From the NCBI RefSeq assembly GCF_005886535.1, contig NZ_PNDS01000010.1:1-64000 (forward strand): 64,000 nucleotides of DNA, written 5' to 3'. The notes under the pieces were generated by a model. It saw only the letters and a program-made list of their open reading frames with translations, ran no database searches and had not been told where the DNA came from. The stretch is from Pseudoalteromonas sp. S2755 (GTDB lineage Bacteria > Pseudomonadota > Gammaproteobacteria > Enterobacterales > Alteromonadaceae). Both the position numbers and the translations under genes were made by a program. Every line of letters begins with the position of its first letter. Within the stretch, counting starts at the first letter, position 1. Shown in pieces: positions 37,603 to 46,329 of the stretch.

Positions 37603-39632
37603 AGCACAAGCACTCCTTCATCCGTAGTTTTAGCTGTTGGCGTAACAAAGTTACGCATTAATGTTACGTAATCAGCCATCGCTCTCACGCTATCTTTTTC
37701 AAGTAAATCCCGTTCTTCTAGCTCTAGTTCAACAAATGCTTTTTTCACCTCTGCGGCAATTTCAATTGCAGAGATAGAGTCACCACCTACTTGATAAAAC
37801 TTGGCTTCAACTGAAACCTGTTCCGCCTCTAAGTGATTGCACCAAATTGCATGAATTTGTTCTTCGATTTCATTTTCAGGCGCTATGTGGAGATCTTCTA
37901 AGGCATTTAGCTGAGCACTGAAAAGCGGTGACAATACACCCTGTTGCCAGTTTGCCTTTGCTTGCTTTCTTTGGATCTTACCGCTAGAGGTCATTGGGAT
38001 AGAATATGGTTTTAGCAATACAACCTCTGTTACCTTCGCTTCACATTCACGATAAACATGTGCACGAATGCTATCACTCACTTCTTGATAATCCGCTTTG
38101 CGAAAAGCCTCTCGAGTGAGCTCTGTTACTAATACCAGCGCCTCTTCACCATCCTCTTCCACAGAAAAGGCGGCATTGTACCCACTACGAACGGCTGGGT
38201 GTGCTTGACTTGCTGCTAGCTCAATATCTTGTGGATAGTGATTTTTCCCTTGGAAGATCACTAGATCTTTATGGCGACCAGTAATGTAAATTTGATTGTC
38301 TTTTAGTAAACCTAAATCGCCCGTCCTTAGATAGAGAGGCTCACTTTGCTCTCCATTTAATTTTTGATAACTTTGTGCAAAAACCTCTGAAGAAATCTCA
38401 TCTAATCCCCAGTAGCCACTGGCAACACTAGGCCCTGCAAACCAAACTTCCCCGACAAAGCCATCTTCAAGTTCTCGCTTTGTGTTTGGATCAACGATAC
38501 ATACATGGTGATCTCGTTCAGCAAAACCACAACTGACTAATTTGCTAGTTAGGCCGTCTTTTTCAGCATCAGTTTGCTGTAGTTTAAACTCCCCTAGTGC
38601 AACTTTGTCACAGATAATGATATTCGGCGCTTCATCCCGGGTAACGCCAGTAATAAATACGGTAGCTTCCGCCATACCATAGCCGGGATAAAAGCTATTA
38701 TGATCAAAGCCACACGCTGCAAACCTCTTAGAGAAAGCATAAAGCGTATCAGCATTTACTGGCTCAGCAGCATTATATGCAACCTTCCATGAAGACAGAT
38801 CTAACTTGCTAATTGCCTCATCAGACACTTTTTTCGTGCACAGGTTATAAGCGAAGTTAGGAGCACCACACATCGTACCTTTATAATCATGTATCGCTTG
38901 CAGCCAGTTAATAGGCTCCCTAACGAATGTTGCAGGCGACATCAAAGTCGAGCTCGTGCCAAGATACACAGGCCATAAGATGGCTGTAATAAGCCCTAAG
39001 TCATGAAACAGAGGTAACCAATTTACAAATACATCGTTATCGGTTGCAACGGATGTCTCCGTTAAGTGAGTCACATTACCGATAATATTTTTATGTGAAA
39101 TCATCACACCTTTTGGTGCACCCGTTGAGCCGGATGTATATTGCAAAAAAGCAACCTGTTCAAACTCTAGTTCACGATTTACGTATAATCCCATCTCAGG
39201 TAGAGCATCTACAGCGACAGCCTTAACCTGCGCTTGCAGTGTGGCATCATGAGCAAAGCATTCATTGATCTTATCAATTTCAGAGGTAATAGTAAGCGCA
39301 ACTTTTGCGTTGCAACTCTGAGCAACTTTTGTAATTCGATCTACTTTGCTGCTTTTGCTTGGCTGGTATAGTGGTACCGCAATCACCCCAGCTGCCAAAC
39401 AAGCGTAAAATGTCACAACATAGTCTAAACCTGATGGGAAAAGTAGCAATACACACTCACCAGGTGTTGCCTGTTGACGCACTTGTTCCGCTCTCACCTG
39501 CACAGCATGCCAAAGCTGAGAGTGTGTCAAACTAACCGGAGATAGATCTTTATCATTCAAAAAGCGAAATGCAACTTCGTTTGGTTTGGTTTGGCTATTT
39601 TTTTCTAAAAAATCAATAATCGTATACTTCAT
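37599..39632 (-). CDS. Fatty acyl-AMP ligase fused to acyl carrier protein (chain starter)
   Basis: 677 aa. Residues about 10-560 form an AMP-forming ligase with YTSGSTGAPKGV, NWLPLFHDLG, GYGMAEAT and YLRTGDLG. FHDLGL and GYGMAEA are typical of FAALs, which activate free fatty acids as acyl-AMP without CoA. Residues about 590-660 are an ACP with GGDS near 616 as the phosphopantetheine site. The protein thus activates and holds a fatty acid for the first NRPS module, making the product a lipopeptide. The tail TDEGVLVL resembles the docking tails of the NRPS proteins and would meet the TubC-type domain of the next protein. An AGAGG site lies 5 bases before the ATG. Chain length and any modification of the acid cannot be read from the sequence. 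Confidence 0.95.
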   Translation of the reverse strand: MKYTIIDFLEKNSQTKPNEVAFRFLNDKDLSPVSLTHSQLWHAVQVRAEQVRQQATPGECVLLLFPSGLDYVVTFYACLAAGVIAVPLYQPSKSSKVDRITKVAQSCNAKVALTITSEIDKINECFAHDATLQAQVKAVAVDALPEMGLYVNRELEFEQVAFLQYTSGSTGAPKGVMISHKNIIGNVTHLTETSVATDNDVFVNWLPLFHDLGLITAILWPVYLGTSSTLMSPATFVREPINWLQAIHDYKGTMCGAPNFAYNLCTKKVSDEAISKLDLSSWKVAYNAAEPVNADTLYAFSKRFAACGFDHNSFYPGYGMAEATVFITGVTRDEAPNIIICDKVALGEFKLQQTDAEKDGLTSKLVSCGFAERDHHVCIVDPNTKRELEDGFVGEVWFAGPSVASGYWGLDEISSEVFAQSYQKLNGEQSEPLYLRTGDLGLLKDNQIYITGRHKDLVIFQGKNHYPQDIELAASQAHPAVRSGYNAAFSVEEDGEEALVLVTELTREAFRKADYQEVSDSIRAHVYRECEAKVTEVVLLKPYSIPMTSSGKIQRKQAKANWQQGVLSPLFSAQLNALEDLHIAPENEIEEQIHAIWCNHLEAEQVSVEAKFYQVGGDSISAIEIAAEVKKAFVELELEERDLLEKDSVRAMADYVTLMRNFVTPTAKTTDEGVLVL

Positions 39633-39641
39633 GACAACCTC

Positions 39642-40133
39642 TTAATACGCCCCGGCACGCTCTAACTGTTCAAATAAGTTCTGAATACTGGTTTTTTCAA
39701 ATTGTGACGTTTGCTGTTTCTTCTCGATAAATTCAAACATAGTTCCCGAGTTCTTATCTCTTAGTGTAAAGATTTGTTTTAGTTGGTCGCCAAAGATAAC
39801 ATCGGTAGAAAATGCCAGCCCTGCATCAAGCAGGCGATATCGAGTTTCTTCCAGATTTTCCACTTCGATAGCAACATGTTGCACACCTGGGCCGTATTCA
39901 TTCACAAAGCGTGATACCTGTGAGGCCTCACTAGTTCCTTGCACTAAGACTATATTGAAACCGTTGCCACACAGTTCAGCAGCTAACATGCCAGAAAACT
40001 TACCTTCTACTTCGCGACGTTTTAGTAATTCGAAACCGAGTATCCCACAATAGAAGTCAACGGCTTGATCTAAGTCTCGGACTGCGATAGCAAGATGATC
40101 AATACGAGTCGTATGGTCTAATATGTATTTCAT
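39642..40133 (-). CDS. VOC-superfamily metalloprotein (half-HPPD-like), unknown reaction
   Basis: 163 aa, one vicinal-oxygen-chelate unit with two beta-alpha-beta-beta-beta motifs. Likely metal ligands are His13 (RIDHLAIAV), His86 (GPGVQHVAIE) and Glu134 (TMFEFIEK). The GPGVQHVA stretch is what hydroxyphenylpyruvate dioxygenase and hydroxymandelate synthase carry, but the protein is less than half their length. Nine bases separate its stop from the FAAL start, so the two are co-transcribed. Possible roles are oxidation or isomerisation of a precursor, or a resistance protein; I cannot choose. An AAGGA site precedes the ATG. Confidence 0.8.
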   Translation of the reverse strand: MKYILDHTTRIDHLAIAVRDLDQAVDFYCGILGFELLKRREVEGKFSGMLAAELCGNGFNIVLVQGTSEASQVSRFVNEYGPGVQHVAIEVENLEETRYRLLDAGLAFSTDVIFGDQLKQIFTLRDKNSGTMFEFIEKKQQTSQFEKTSIQNLFEQLERAGAY

Positions 40134-40263
40134 TGTTATTTTCCTTTTTCACACATACCGGCGGATAACTAGCTGCCAGTTAAACTAACGTGAGTTTTGA
40201 TTTTTATGTTACTTTCTTTACTTAAGTGGCTAATCACTCAAATTAAGAAATGTGTTGTAAAGC

Positions 40264-41934
40264 TTATTCACTGTGATCATCTCCAACACGAGTCCAACGA
40301 TATACCCAGTTGAAGTGCTCAACATTATCACCTCTAGTAAATTGTCCACCCCATGCAGTCGCGTTATAGCTTGACACCAAACTATTTCCTTCTTGATGCA
40401 GAAAAGTAAACTTTCGAATATGCCCAAACTTTAGTTGGTTGTCTTCGCTGCTAACTTGTGCCATCAGCTCCCGGCAATGTGCTAGCTCTGTAATAATGGC
40501 TCCGTCTTTGGTATCGCATTCAAAGCTAATAATGTCTCCCTCCTCTGTCATCTCCCAAAAGCCTCCTAGGCTAATTGGCCCAGCTTGGATCACAATCTCA
40601 CCATTATCTTTAAAAGTTACATCAACCTGTGATAAATCAGTATTTTCTAGCTTAAATTGACCAGGAACTATTGCCATTGGGTCAACATAACCACGATTCA
40701 AAAAGTCATGGCTTATGGTGTCATGTCCTTCGTTGTATAAAACCACGGTCTTTCCACCTAGTACATTGCCCGTGAATCCCATACTCCAGGTTGCGCCATT
40801 GGCAAATTCAATTTGTATTTCTTGGTCATCTTTATATTGCCAATGAAACGACTGCTGGTTGTGTTGTGTTACATTACTTGGATCGGTATAAGCTATCACT
40901 CCTGTATTATCAATATTAAAAGTGATTTCGCTTCCCGCTCCATCAGCTGTGTGAGCGAACCCTGCAGGTATCTTTGAGTAGTATGTTGTATCAAAATCTA
41001 TACTCATACCATTATTGAGAGACACCACTTCATTAAATACCGTCGTATAATACTGAGACTTTTTGAATTGAGACAAATCCAGCATGTCCGCTGTTAAGTC
41101 ATTCGGTAATTTAATCTCTCGTTGAATCTTATAATCAATGATGAAACCGGTGCCAATCCCTTTTCTTAAAGTAACATCACTTAATGTCGTCTTGACTTCT
41201 AATAGCCTATCAGCATTATCGGATACTTTAAAATAGACTTTCTCTGTAATATCGTTTCTATCTTTTACTTCCAGTGAAATCATGTCTTCAGCAGCTGCCA
41301 AGTCGCCAGAAAAAGTACCGTATAAATGCGTTGTGAATGCACTTATGGGTAAGATAATATTCAACTGATTATCAGCAAATTCTGCGATTAGTGGACGATC
41401 AAAGTTCTTCGATTGCTTAAAAAACAACTTACCACTGTATGTGCTCATTGCACTCAAGTCTACCCTCGTTAATTTCGCTTCCATCGTTTCATCTATTACA
41501 CCATCCAGATCACTGTCTAACTTAATGGCCCATTGCGCTGTAGTAATATCAGATCCTGTTAGCTCAATTGACCTGCGCGATGCCACTTCACAATAATCAA
41601 TTGGAATAATGGTACATGTACTATTTATCATGTTGACAGTTATCACACCGCTACCACCATCTAAACTCCAGTGGAATTGCTTAGTTTTCCCATCCTCTAT
41701 AAGTCGTCCAGTTTTAACTTGCGATTGTTGAACCAGTTGATTTGGAAATACACGGTTATAGTGACTACCATGAAACTCAATTTTGAGATCCTCACTCTCC
41801 CATGCCCCAACAAGATCTAGTTCATTTTGCAAGCTGATTTCTTTTTTCTGTTGCGCGACTTGCTGCTCATCATAGCGCTCATCTGAGCAACCTAATAATG
41901 TTGCCAACGCACACGTTAGCCAGATGTATTTCAT
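40264..41934 (-). CDS. Secreted lipoprotein of unknown function
   Basis: 556 aa. The first 16 residues form a lipoprotein signal ending in the lipobox LLGC (Cys16), followed by Ser, which favours sorting to the outer membrane. The rest is rich in beta-type sequence with short Asp/Asn-rich turns, including one EF-hand-like loop (DSDLDGVIDE) that may bind calcium. I recognise no family. It lies between the TolC-like gene and the VOC/FAAL genes in the same direction, with an AGGAG site before the ATG. A role at the cell surface in export, binding or self-protection against the lipopeptide is possible but not shown. Confidence 0.82.
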   Translation of the reverse strand: MKYIWLTCALATLLGCSDERYDEQQVAQQKKEISLQNELDLVGAWESEDLKIEFHGSHYNRVFPNQLVQQSQVKTGRLIEDGKTKQFHWSLDGGSGVITVNMINSTCTIIPIDYCEVASRRSIELTGSDITTAQWAIKLDSDLDGVIDETMEAKLTRVDLSAMSTYSGKLFFKQSKNFDRPLIAEFADNQLNIILPISAFTTHLYGTFSGDLAAAEDMISLEVKDRNDITEKVYFKVSDNADRLLEVKTTLSDVTLRKGIGTGFIIDYKIQREIKLPNDLTADMLDLSQFKKSQYYTTVFNEVVSLNNGMSIDFDTTYYSKIPAGFAHTADGAGSEITFNIDNTGVIAYTDPSNVTQHNQQSFHWQYKDDQEIQIEFANGATWSMGFTGNVLGGKTVVLYNEGHDTISHDFLNRGYVDPMAIVPGQFKLENTDLSQVDVTFKDNGEIVIQAGPISLGGFWEMTEEGDIISFECDTKDGAIITELAHCRELMAQVSSEDNQLKFGHIRKFTFLHQEGNSLVSSYNATAWGGQFTRGDNVEHFNWVYRWTRVGDDHSE

Positions 41935-41993
41935 TATAGCGATTCTCCTAGTTATTTACTGCAAAGCCACGTTTGCAGCTTCTTTATTCCGTG

Positions 41994-43361
41994 TTATTTG
42001 ATATTGCTTTTATGTGCGATCTCACCGCCAAATAAATTGCTAAAGTAACTAACTTCCTCAATAGTTAATTCACCAACAAGCTCCTTCAAAGCGACAAACC
42101 GTGCCATATAGTCATATTTATCTTGAATTAAACTTAAGTTTTCTGATAACAGCTTTGCTCGGTTATCTAACACTCGTGAGAACGGCCCAACTCCAGTAAA
42201 GTACTCATCTTCAGCACTTTTCAAAGCAAGTTCAGCAGCTTTAACAGCCTCACCATTTGCCATAATTGAACTGTGCATGGCATTTAACGTACTAAAGCTT
42301 GCAATTATTTGCTGCTTCACTTCATGACCCTTCAGCTGCTTTAAGTAACGCTTTTGCTCAACAGACAATTTCGCAGCTTCACTCGCAGAACTTGTTGCAC
42401 CTCCACTATAAAGTGGCATTTCTAGATAAACACCTGCGTTCCAGCCACGTCTCTCGAGTGAATCTGCAACTTTATAGTTATACGTATTGTCGTCATCATT
42501 ATCAGTGTAGCTCAATCGCCCCGTTACCGTCGGTAAATGCTTTGACTGTTGCGCTTTCAACTTTCGATCTGCGACACTTTGATCCAACACAGCTAACTTA
42601 TAATCGAGGTTTTTCTCGTACTTATTTTTTAAAGTGGCTAATTCTTGCTGAGGCTGATGTAAAACGGGCACTTCAGCTGTTAGCACTTGTATGGCACTTA
42701 CTTCTGTTTGAGTTAAGAGTGACAACCTCTCAAATGCGATGCTTAAGTCATTCTGCGCCAGAGCTTCCTGCGCTTTAACTTTTAACTGTTGAGATTCAGA
42801 CTCTTTCACTTCACTGATCTTAACCAGTCCAAAAGCATATCGGCTGTTTATAATGTTATTCTGATCTGCGTAAGCACCTAACGTTTCCTGGATAAACAAT
42901 AACTTTTCTCGTGCTTTTACAACTTCAAAATAAGCAACCAAATAATCATTTGTGTAGTTAGATACGGCTTTTTGGAACCGAACTTTTGCTTGTACCGTAT
43001 TGAGCTCACTCGCTTTGAAGTTATGATACGTAGATAGATCGAATAATAACTGGTCGACACTTAGTTCTACTTGTCGACTATCCGTTGTCGATTTTTGCTC
43101 TACTTGATAACGTAGCAAATTATCACTTGAAGACCAACTCTCTTGATCTGTGTATCTTACATTAGCCGTTAGTTTTAAATTAGGTAGAAACTGCGCAAAA
43201 GATTGCTTTTCCCCCTCAATCCCCGCAAGGTAAGCTGATTGTTCAGCATTCACAGCTAAATTTTTTTCAGCTCCTTTTTTATAGAGATCGAGCAACAAAT
43301 CTGCATGTGCCTCACTACACAAAGAGAAGGCAGTACATAGACATATTATTTTAAGTTTCAA
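41994..43361 (-). CDS. TolC-family outer-membrane efflux protein
   Basis: About 455 aa from a TTG at 43361, which has a perfect GGAGG site 5 bases upstream (43367-43371) and begins a clean signal peptide ending SEAHA. GTG (43391) and ATG (43382) further upstream are in frame, but the GGAGG lies inside that extension, so TTG is preferred. The mature protein has the two-repeat, coiled-coil-rich pattern of TolC-type channels: FLPNLKLTANVRYTD in the first half, HLPTVTGRLSYTD and LEMPLYSGGATS in the second. It should form the outer-membrane exit duct for the operon product, taking cargo from an inner-membrane pump. Confidence 0.9.
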   Translation of the reverse strand: MKLKIICLCTAFSLCSEAHADLLLDLYKKGAEKNLAVNAEQSAYLAGIEGEKQSFAQFLPNLKLTANVRYTDQESWSSSDNLLRYQVEQKSTTDSRQVELSVDQLLFDLSTYHNFKASELNTVQAKVRFQKAVSNYTNDYLVAYFEVVKAREKLLFIQETLGAYADQNNIINSRYAFGLVKISEVKESESQQLKVKAQEALAQNDLSIAFERLSLLTQTEVSAIQVLTAEVPVLHQPQQELATLKNKYEKNLDYKLAVLDQSVADRKLKAQQSKHLPTVTGRLSYTDNDDDNTYNYKVADSLERRGWNAGVYLEMPLYSGGATSSASEAAKLSVEQKRYLKQLKGHEVKQQIIASFSTLNAMHSSIMANGEAVKAAELALKSAEDEYFTGVGPFSRVLDNRAKLLSENLSLIQDKYDYMARFVALKELVGELTIEEVSYFSNLFGGEIAHKSNIK

Positions 43362-43462
43362 CGAAACCTCCAAAAACACCATACATCTCACGAGTGAGAC
43401 ATTACTTTGAATTCAAAATGATGGTTAACTACTCAGTAATAGCCCTATTGGCTACATTGGAA

Positions 43463-44224
43463 TTAACACGCAGCCTCAACTTCTCGAGAGAGAAAGGTTT
43501 CCTCGAAAAATGTATTTAGCTTATCGATAACTTGCGTTGAGTGAGTATCGATAAAAAAGTGCCCCCCTTCAAAAGCATGACAATCAAACTCAAGGAATAA
43601 ATCGGCCCACATTTCAATTTCTTTCGTTGATACCGCATCCTTTTTCCCATAAAACACTGTAACCGCAGAGGGAATTGTGGTTTTGCCTTGATATGAATAC
43701 TGCCCAGCCACTTTAAAATCAGCACGAAGCATGGGTAAATATAGTTCCATCAGTTCACGATGCTCCAATATTTCCTTGGGTGTACCATTCATTTTCTCTA
43801 GCTCCAACATAAACTCTGGATCTGCATATTCATAAACTCTATCTTTGAAACACTGTCGCTGAGGACCTGCACTACCTGATGCAAAAAAATGTTGTGGCGC
43901 TCTCAACCCAAGCGCTAATGCTCTTCGTGCAACTTCGAAACCGATACGACTCCCCAAACTATGACCAAAAATCACATAATCATTAGATAACAGGTGGCTA
44001 ATATTTGGAACAAGCCCATCAATCAACTCATCCATGTTGTCTATTGGAGCCTTATCAAAGTGCGCACCTCTTCCTGGTAGTTGAATAATATGCACCTCAA
44101 CATGATCAGGCAATAATTTGGGCCAGGAACTAAACGAACCAGCGCTTCCTCCTGCGTAAGGAAAACATATTAGTTTAACAGTAGCCTTGGGTCTTGGACT
44201 TGGCGTTACATACCATTTATTCAT
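43463..44224 (-). CDS. Type II thioesterase
   Basis: 253 aa alpha/beta hydrolase, stand-alone editing thioesterase that clears misloaded or stalled acyl groups from NRPS/PKS carrier proteins. FPYAGGSAGSF near the N-terminus, the nucleophile Ser89 in GHSLG, an Asp in YGKKDA and the His in GGHFFID give the full triad. LPGRG is also typical. Expected length for the family is about 240-260. A GGGAG site lies 7 bases before the ATG. It is near the head of the operon. This family does not normally release the finished peptide; a terminal releasing domain is expected beyond the left edge. Confidence 0.95.
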   Translation of the reverse strand: MNKWYVTPSPRPKATVKLICFPYAGGSAGSFSSWPKLLPDHVEVHIIQLPGRGAHFDKAPIDNMDELIDGLVPNISHLLSNDYVIFGHSLGSRIGFEVARRALALGLRAPQHFFASGSAGPQRQCFKDRVYEYADPEFMLELEKMNGTPKEILEHRELMELYLPMLRADFKVAGQYSYQGKTTIPSAVTVFYGKKDAVSTKEIEMWADLFLEFDCHAFEGGHFFIDTHSTQVIDKLNTFFEETFLSREVEAAC

Positions 44225-44254
44225 CTATATACTCCCGAGAAACACTTTAAGCAT

Positions 44255-44491
44255 TTAATTAAGTTGCTGACTCAATTGCTCTAAATCCATCTCCAATTGA
44301 AGGCTCACAGCTTGAGATTGTAAAAAGACGCCATCTAAACCATCAACTTTGCCGCGAGAATAACCTTGCTCATATGCCCATTTAATAAGTTGTAATTCTT
44401 TGCTTGATAACGATTTCGCAATTGGCATGCTGCGCCCCTTAGTCTTGTTGTAGAGTTTTACGTATTGTTTTTCTTCTGCTTTATCGAACAT
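44255..44491 (-). CDS. Small protein of unknown function at the head of the operon
   Basis: 78 aa, same strand, 30 bases before the thioesterase start, with an AGAGGTG-type ribosome site upstream of its ATG. Highly charged, no membrane segment or signal; predicted mostly helical (KELQLIKWAYEQGY, LQLEMDLEQLSQQL). It is not MbtH-like: the conserved NDEGQYSLWP-type block and Trp residues are missing. Position suggests a part in expression or function of the NRPS operon, but nothing in the sequence shows which. Confidence 0.6.
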   Translation of the reverse strand: MFDKAEEKQYVKLYNKTKGRSMPIAKSLSSKELQLIKWAYEQGYSRGKVDGLDGVFLQSQAVSLQLEMDLEQLSQQLN

Positions 44492-45203
44492 TTCAGCTAC
44501 ACCTCTGCTTCATTACACAAATATAGTGAAGCTGTTAATTGAAATGCCTCACCGTTTCGACAACACAAACATTACAGCTAATCCAGCACTTTTGGTAATT
44601 ATGAAATGTTATTAAACCTCGTAGAACAAAAATCATAACAATATGAATCTTATAGATATTTTTTATTTTTTAAGAATCTAATGAAATAATAATTGCTGTA
44701 AAAGTGCTAGCATTTGTACTAAAAACCTGTCCAAAGCCACGAACAGCGCGACTTTGCACTGAATTATGATAATTTATTCAATATTACGCGTATTTATAAG
44801 CACTAAAAAATAGTGCGCAGCCATCGTTCACAAACTCAAAAACAATAAAAACATATCCATACATTTCAAATACTTAACAATGAAAGTTATTGAAAGAGCA
44901 AATCTTATCACCATCACTAAACCAAAATATCTAGTCAATTTTGGCTTTCAATTTTCAAAAAGAATAATAATCGAAACTAAAAAGAGATGCTTCGTAGCAG
45001 TGAATAAATTTAGGTAGTAGCCTAACTAAATCGGCTTTGCTACAATGAATCAAAATATTGGAATCCTCATTTTTAGGTCTAAAGCAGATACGTAATACGC
45101 AACGTATACCAAACTTGGTCTTGCAGTTGTTTTTATGCGCTCAGTCTATCGCTACCAGACCTGTTGTATTCCACTTTTAATTACTTAATTGAGCATAATT
45201 TCA
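44492..45203. other. AT-rich divergent intergenic region; likely holds the operon promoter
   Basis: About 710 bases, strongly AT-rich, between the biosynthetic operon (minus) and the ParB-like gene (plus). No coding frame stands out. Promoters for both directions are expected here, but I could not pick convincing -35/-10 pairs. A short near-palindrome around GTGCTAGCA (about 44703-44712) could be an operator; this is weak. Confidence 0.5.
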
Positions 45204-46283
45204 ATGTCTGAAAAACTAGAACAACTTATTTTATCCAACGTGAACAATAAAGAACTGTTTCACTCAGAGACATACGAATATCAATCGTTATTTCTCAGTT
45301 CAATCACCCCTGATGCATCAAATGCTAGGTTTCTACCATGTATTTTTTTGGAGGATGAACACGCCAAACAGTTTGTGACACGTAATATATCCAAAAATCA
45401 ACTAAGTAAGATATATCAAGCTGAAGATCATGTCTTGATAGGAAAATCCTGCATCATTAACTGCCTAAAATATGGTAGTCCAGAATGGAAGAAAGCGAAC
45501 TCAACTATAGAATCAATTGTCGAGTTAGGTGAAAACATCGCAGTCTCAGAAATGATCCAGGCGCCAACCGTTTATCCTGTAGCAGATGGCAGATACCAAA
45601 TTCTAACAGGCCATCGGCGATTCTTTGCTCTTGTTTTCGCATATGGTTTTGGCCATGTTGCACAATTTAAAGTCTACGAGAGGAAGCCACTACTAGCCAA
45701 GGTAAAACAGTTTCAAGAAAATGCCAGCCGAGAAGATCTACCTCAATACGGTAAGCTTCAGGCATTTCTATCTGCGATGAGGGAAATAGATACACTTGAT
45801 CAAGCACGGCTGAAAGTAGGTGAAAAGAAGCTAACTGTAAGAGACAAAGCTAAAAACTTGGGTATCTCGATGGGTGCTTTTGATAATTACAATGTTCTAA
45901 CTAGATACCCTGAAGTTATCAATGCTTACGAAAAAGGCTTATCTCACTCTTTCGTCAGTGCAAAAAAAATCGTACTAAGCATCGAAAGTGATTACAAAGA
46001 GAAACACCAAAAAACCCAATTAAATCTGACGGATAGAAAGCATATCGGTGAAGTAATAAAACAAAAACTCACGGGGCAGAAACCAAGTTCAACCAAACCA
46101 AAAGCGTTCAACATAAAAGGAATTTCTTCTCCAGATGTGCTTAAAACCCTATTATTCACTGATGTGTCGACACTAGATACCCAGATAGATTGGGAACAAT
46201 TGAACTGGCAAGACAGCCAAAGTGTCAATGATGCCATCACGCAATTAATTAAGTGTATAAACTCACGAGAGATAAAAGAGTAA
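45204..46283 (+). CDS. Orphan ParB-like DNA-binding protein
   Basis: About 359 aa from the ATG at 45204; an in-frame TTG at 45189 is an alternative, and neither has a strong ribosome site. Residues about 90-160 contain a ParB/Srx-type fold with ILTGHRRFFAL, matching the GERRxxA box of ParB proteins with His for Glu. A helix-rich segment follows (about 195-240) with VRDKAKNLGISMGAFDNY, which fits a helix-turn-helix. It differs strongly from the chromosomal ParB at 59946-60896 and has no ParA partner beside it, so it resembles plasmid- or island-type ParB relatives. It could be a leftover of a mobile element or a regulator; it is transcribed away from the NRPS operon. Confidence 0.72.
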   Translation: MSEKLEQLILSNVNNKELFHSETYEYQSLFLSSITPDASNARFLPCIFLEDEHAKQFVTRNISKNQLSKIYQAEDHVLIGKSCIINCLKYGSPEWKKANSTIESIVELGENIAVSEMIQAPTVYPVADGRYQILTGHRRFFALVFAYGFGHVAQFKVYERKPLLAKVKQFQENASREDLPQYGKLQAFLSAMREIDTLDQARLKVGEKKLTVRDKAKNLGISMGAFDNYNVLTRYPEVINAYEKGLSHSFVSAKKIVLSIESDYKEKHQKTQLNLTDRKHIGEVIKQKLTGQKPSSTKPKAFNIKGISSPDVLKTLLFTDVSTLDTQIDWEQLNWQDSQSVNDAITQLIKCINSREIKE

Positions 46284-46329
46284 GTAATACACCCAGTGAA
46301 GCAAGGCTTGATAAGGATTGTACGAGCCT

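Noticed and set aside
42299-42778. 159-aa plus-strand open frame
   Set aside because: It lies fully antisense to the TolC-like gene, has no recognisable domain and no good ribosome site; a shadow frame.
43388-43400. Short hairpin (CTCAC/GTGAG) before the TolC-like gene
   Set aside because: Only a 5-bp stem with no T-run; too weak to call a terminator or operator.
44255-44491. MbtH-like protein
   Set aside because: The length fits, but the conserved Trp/Pro residues and the NxExQ block are absent.
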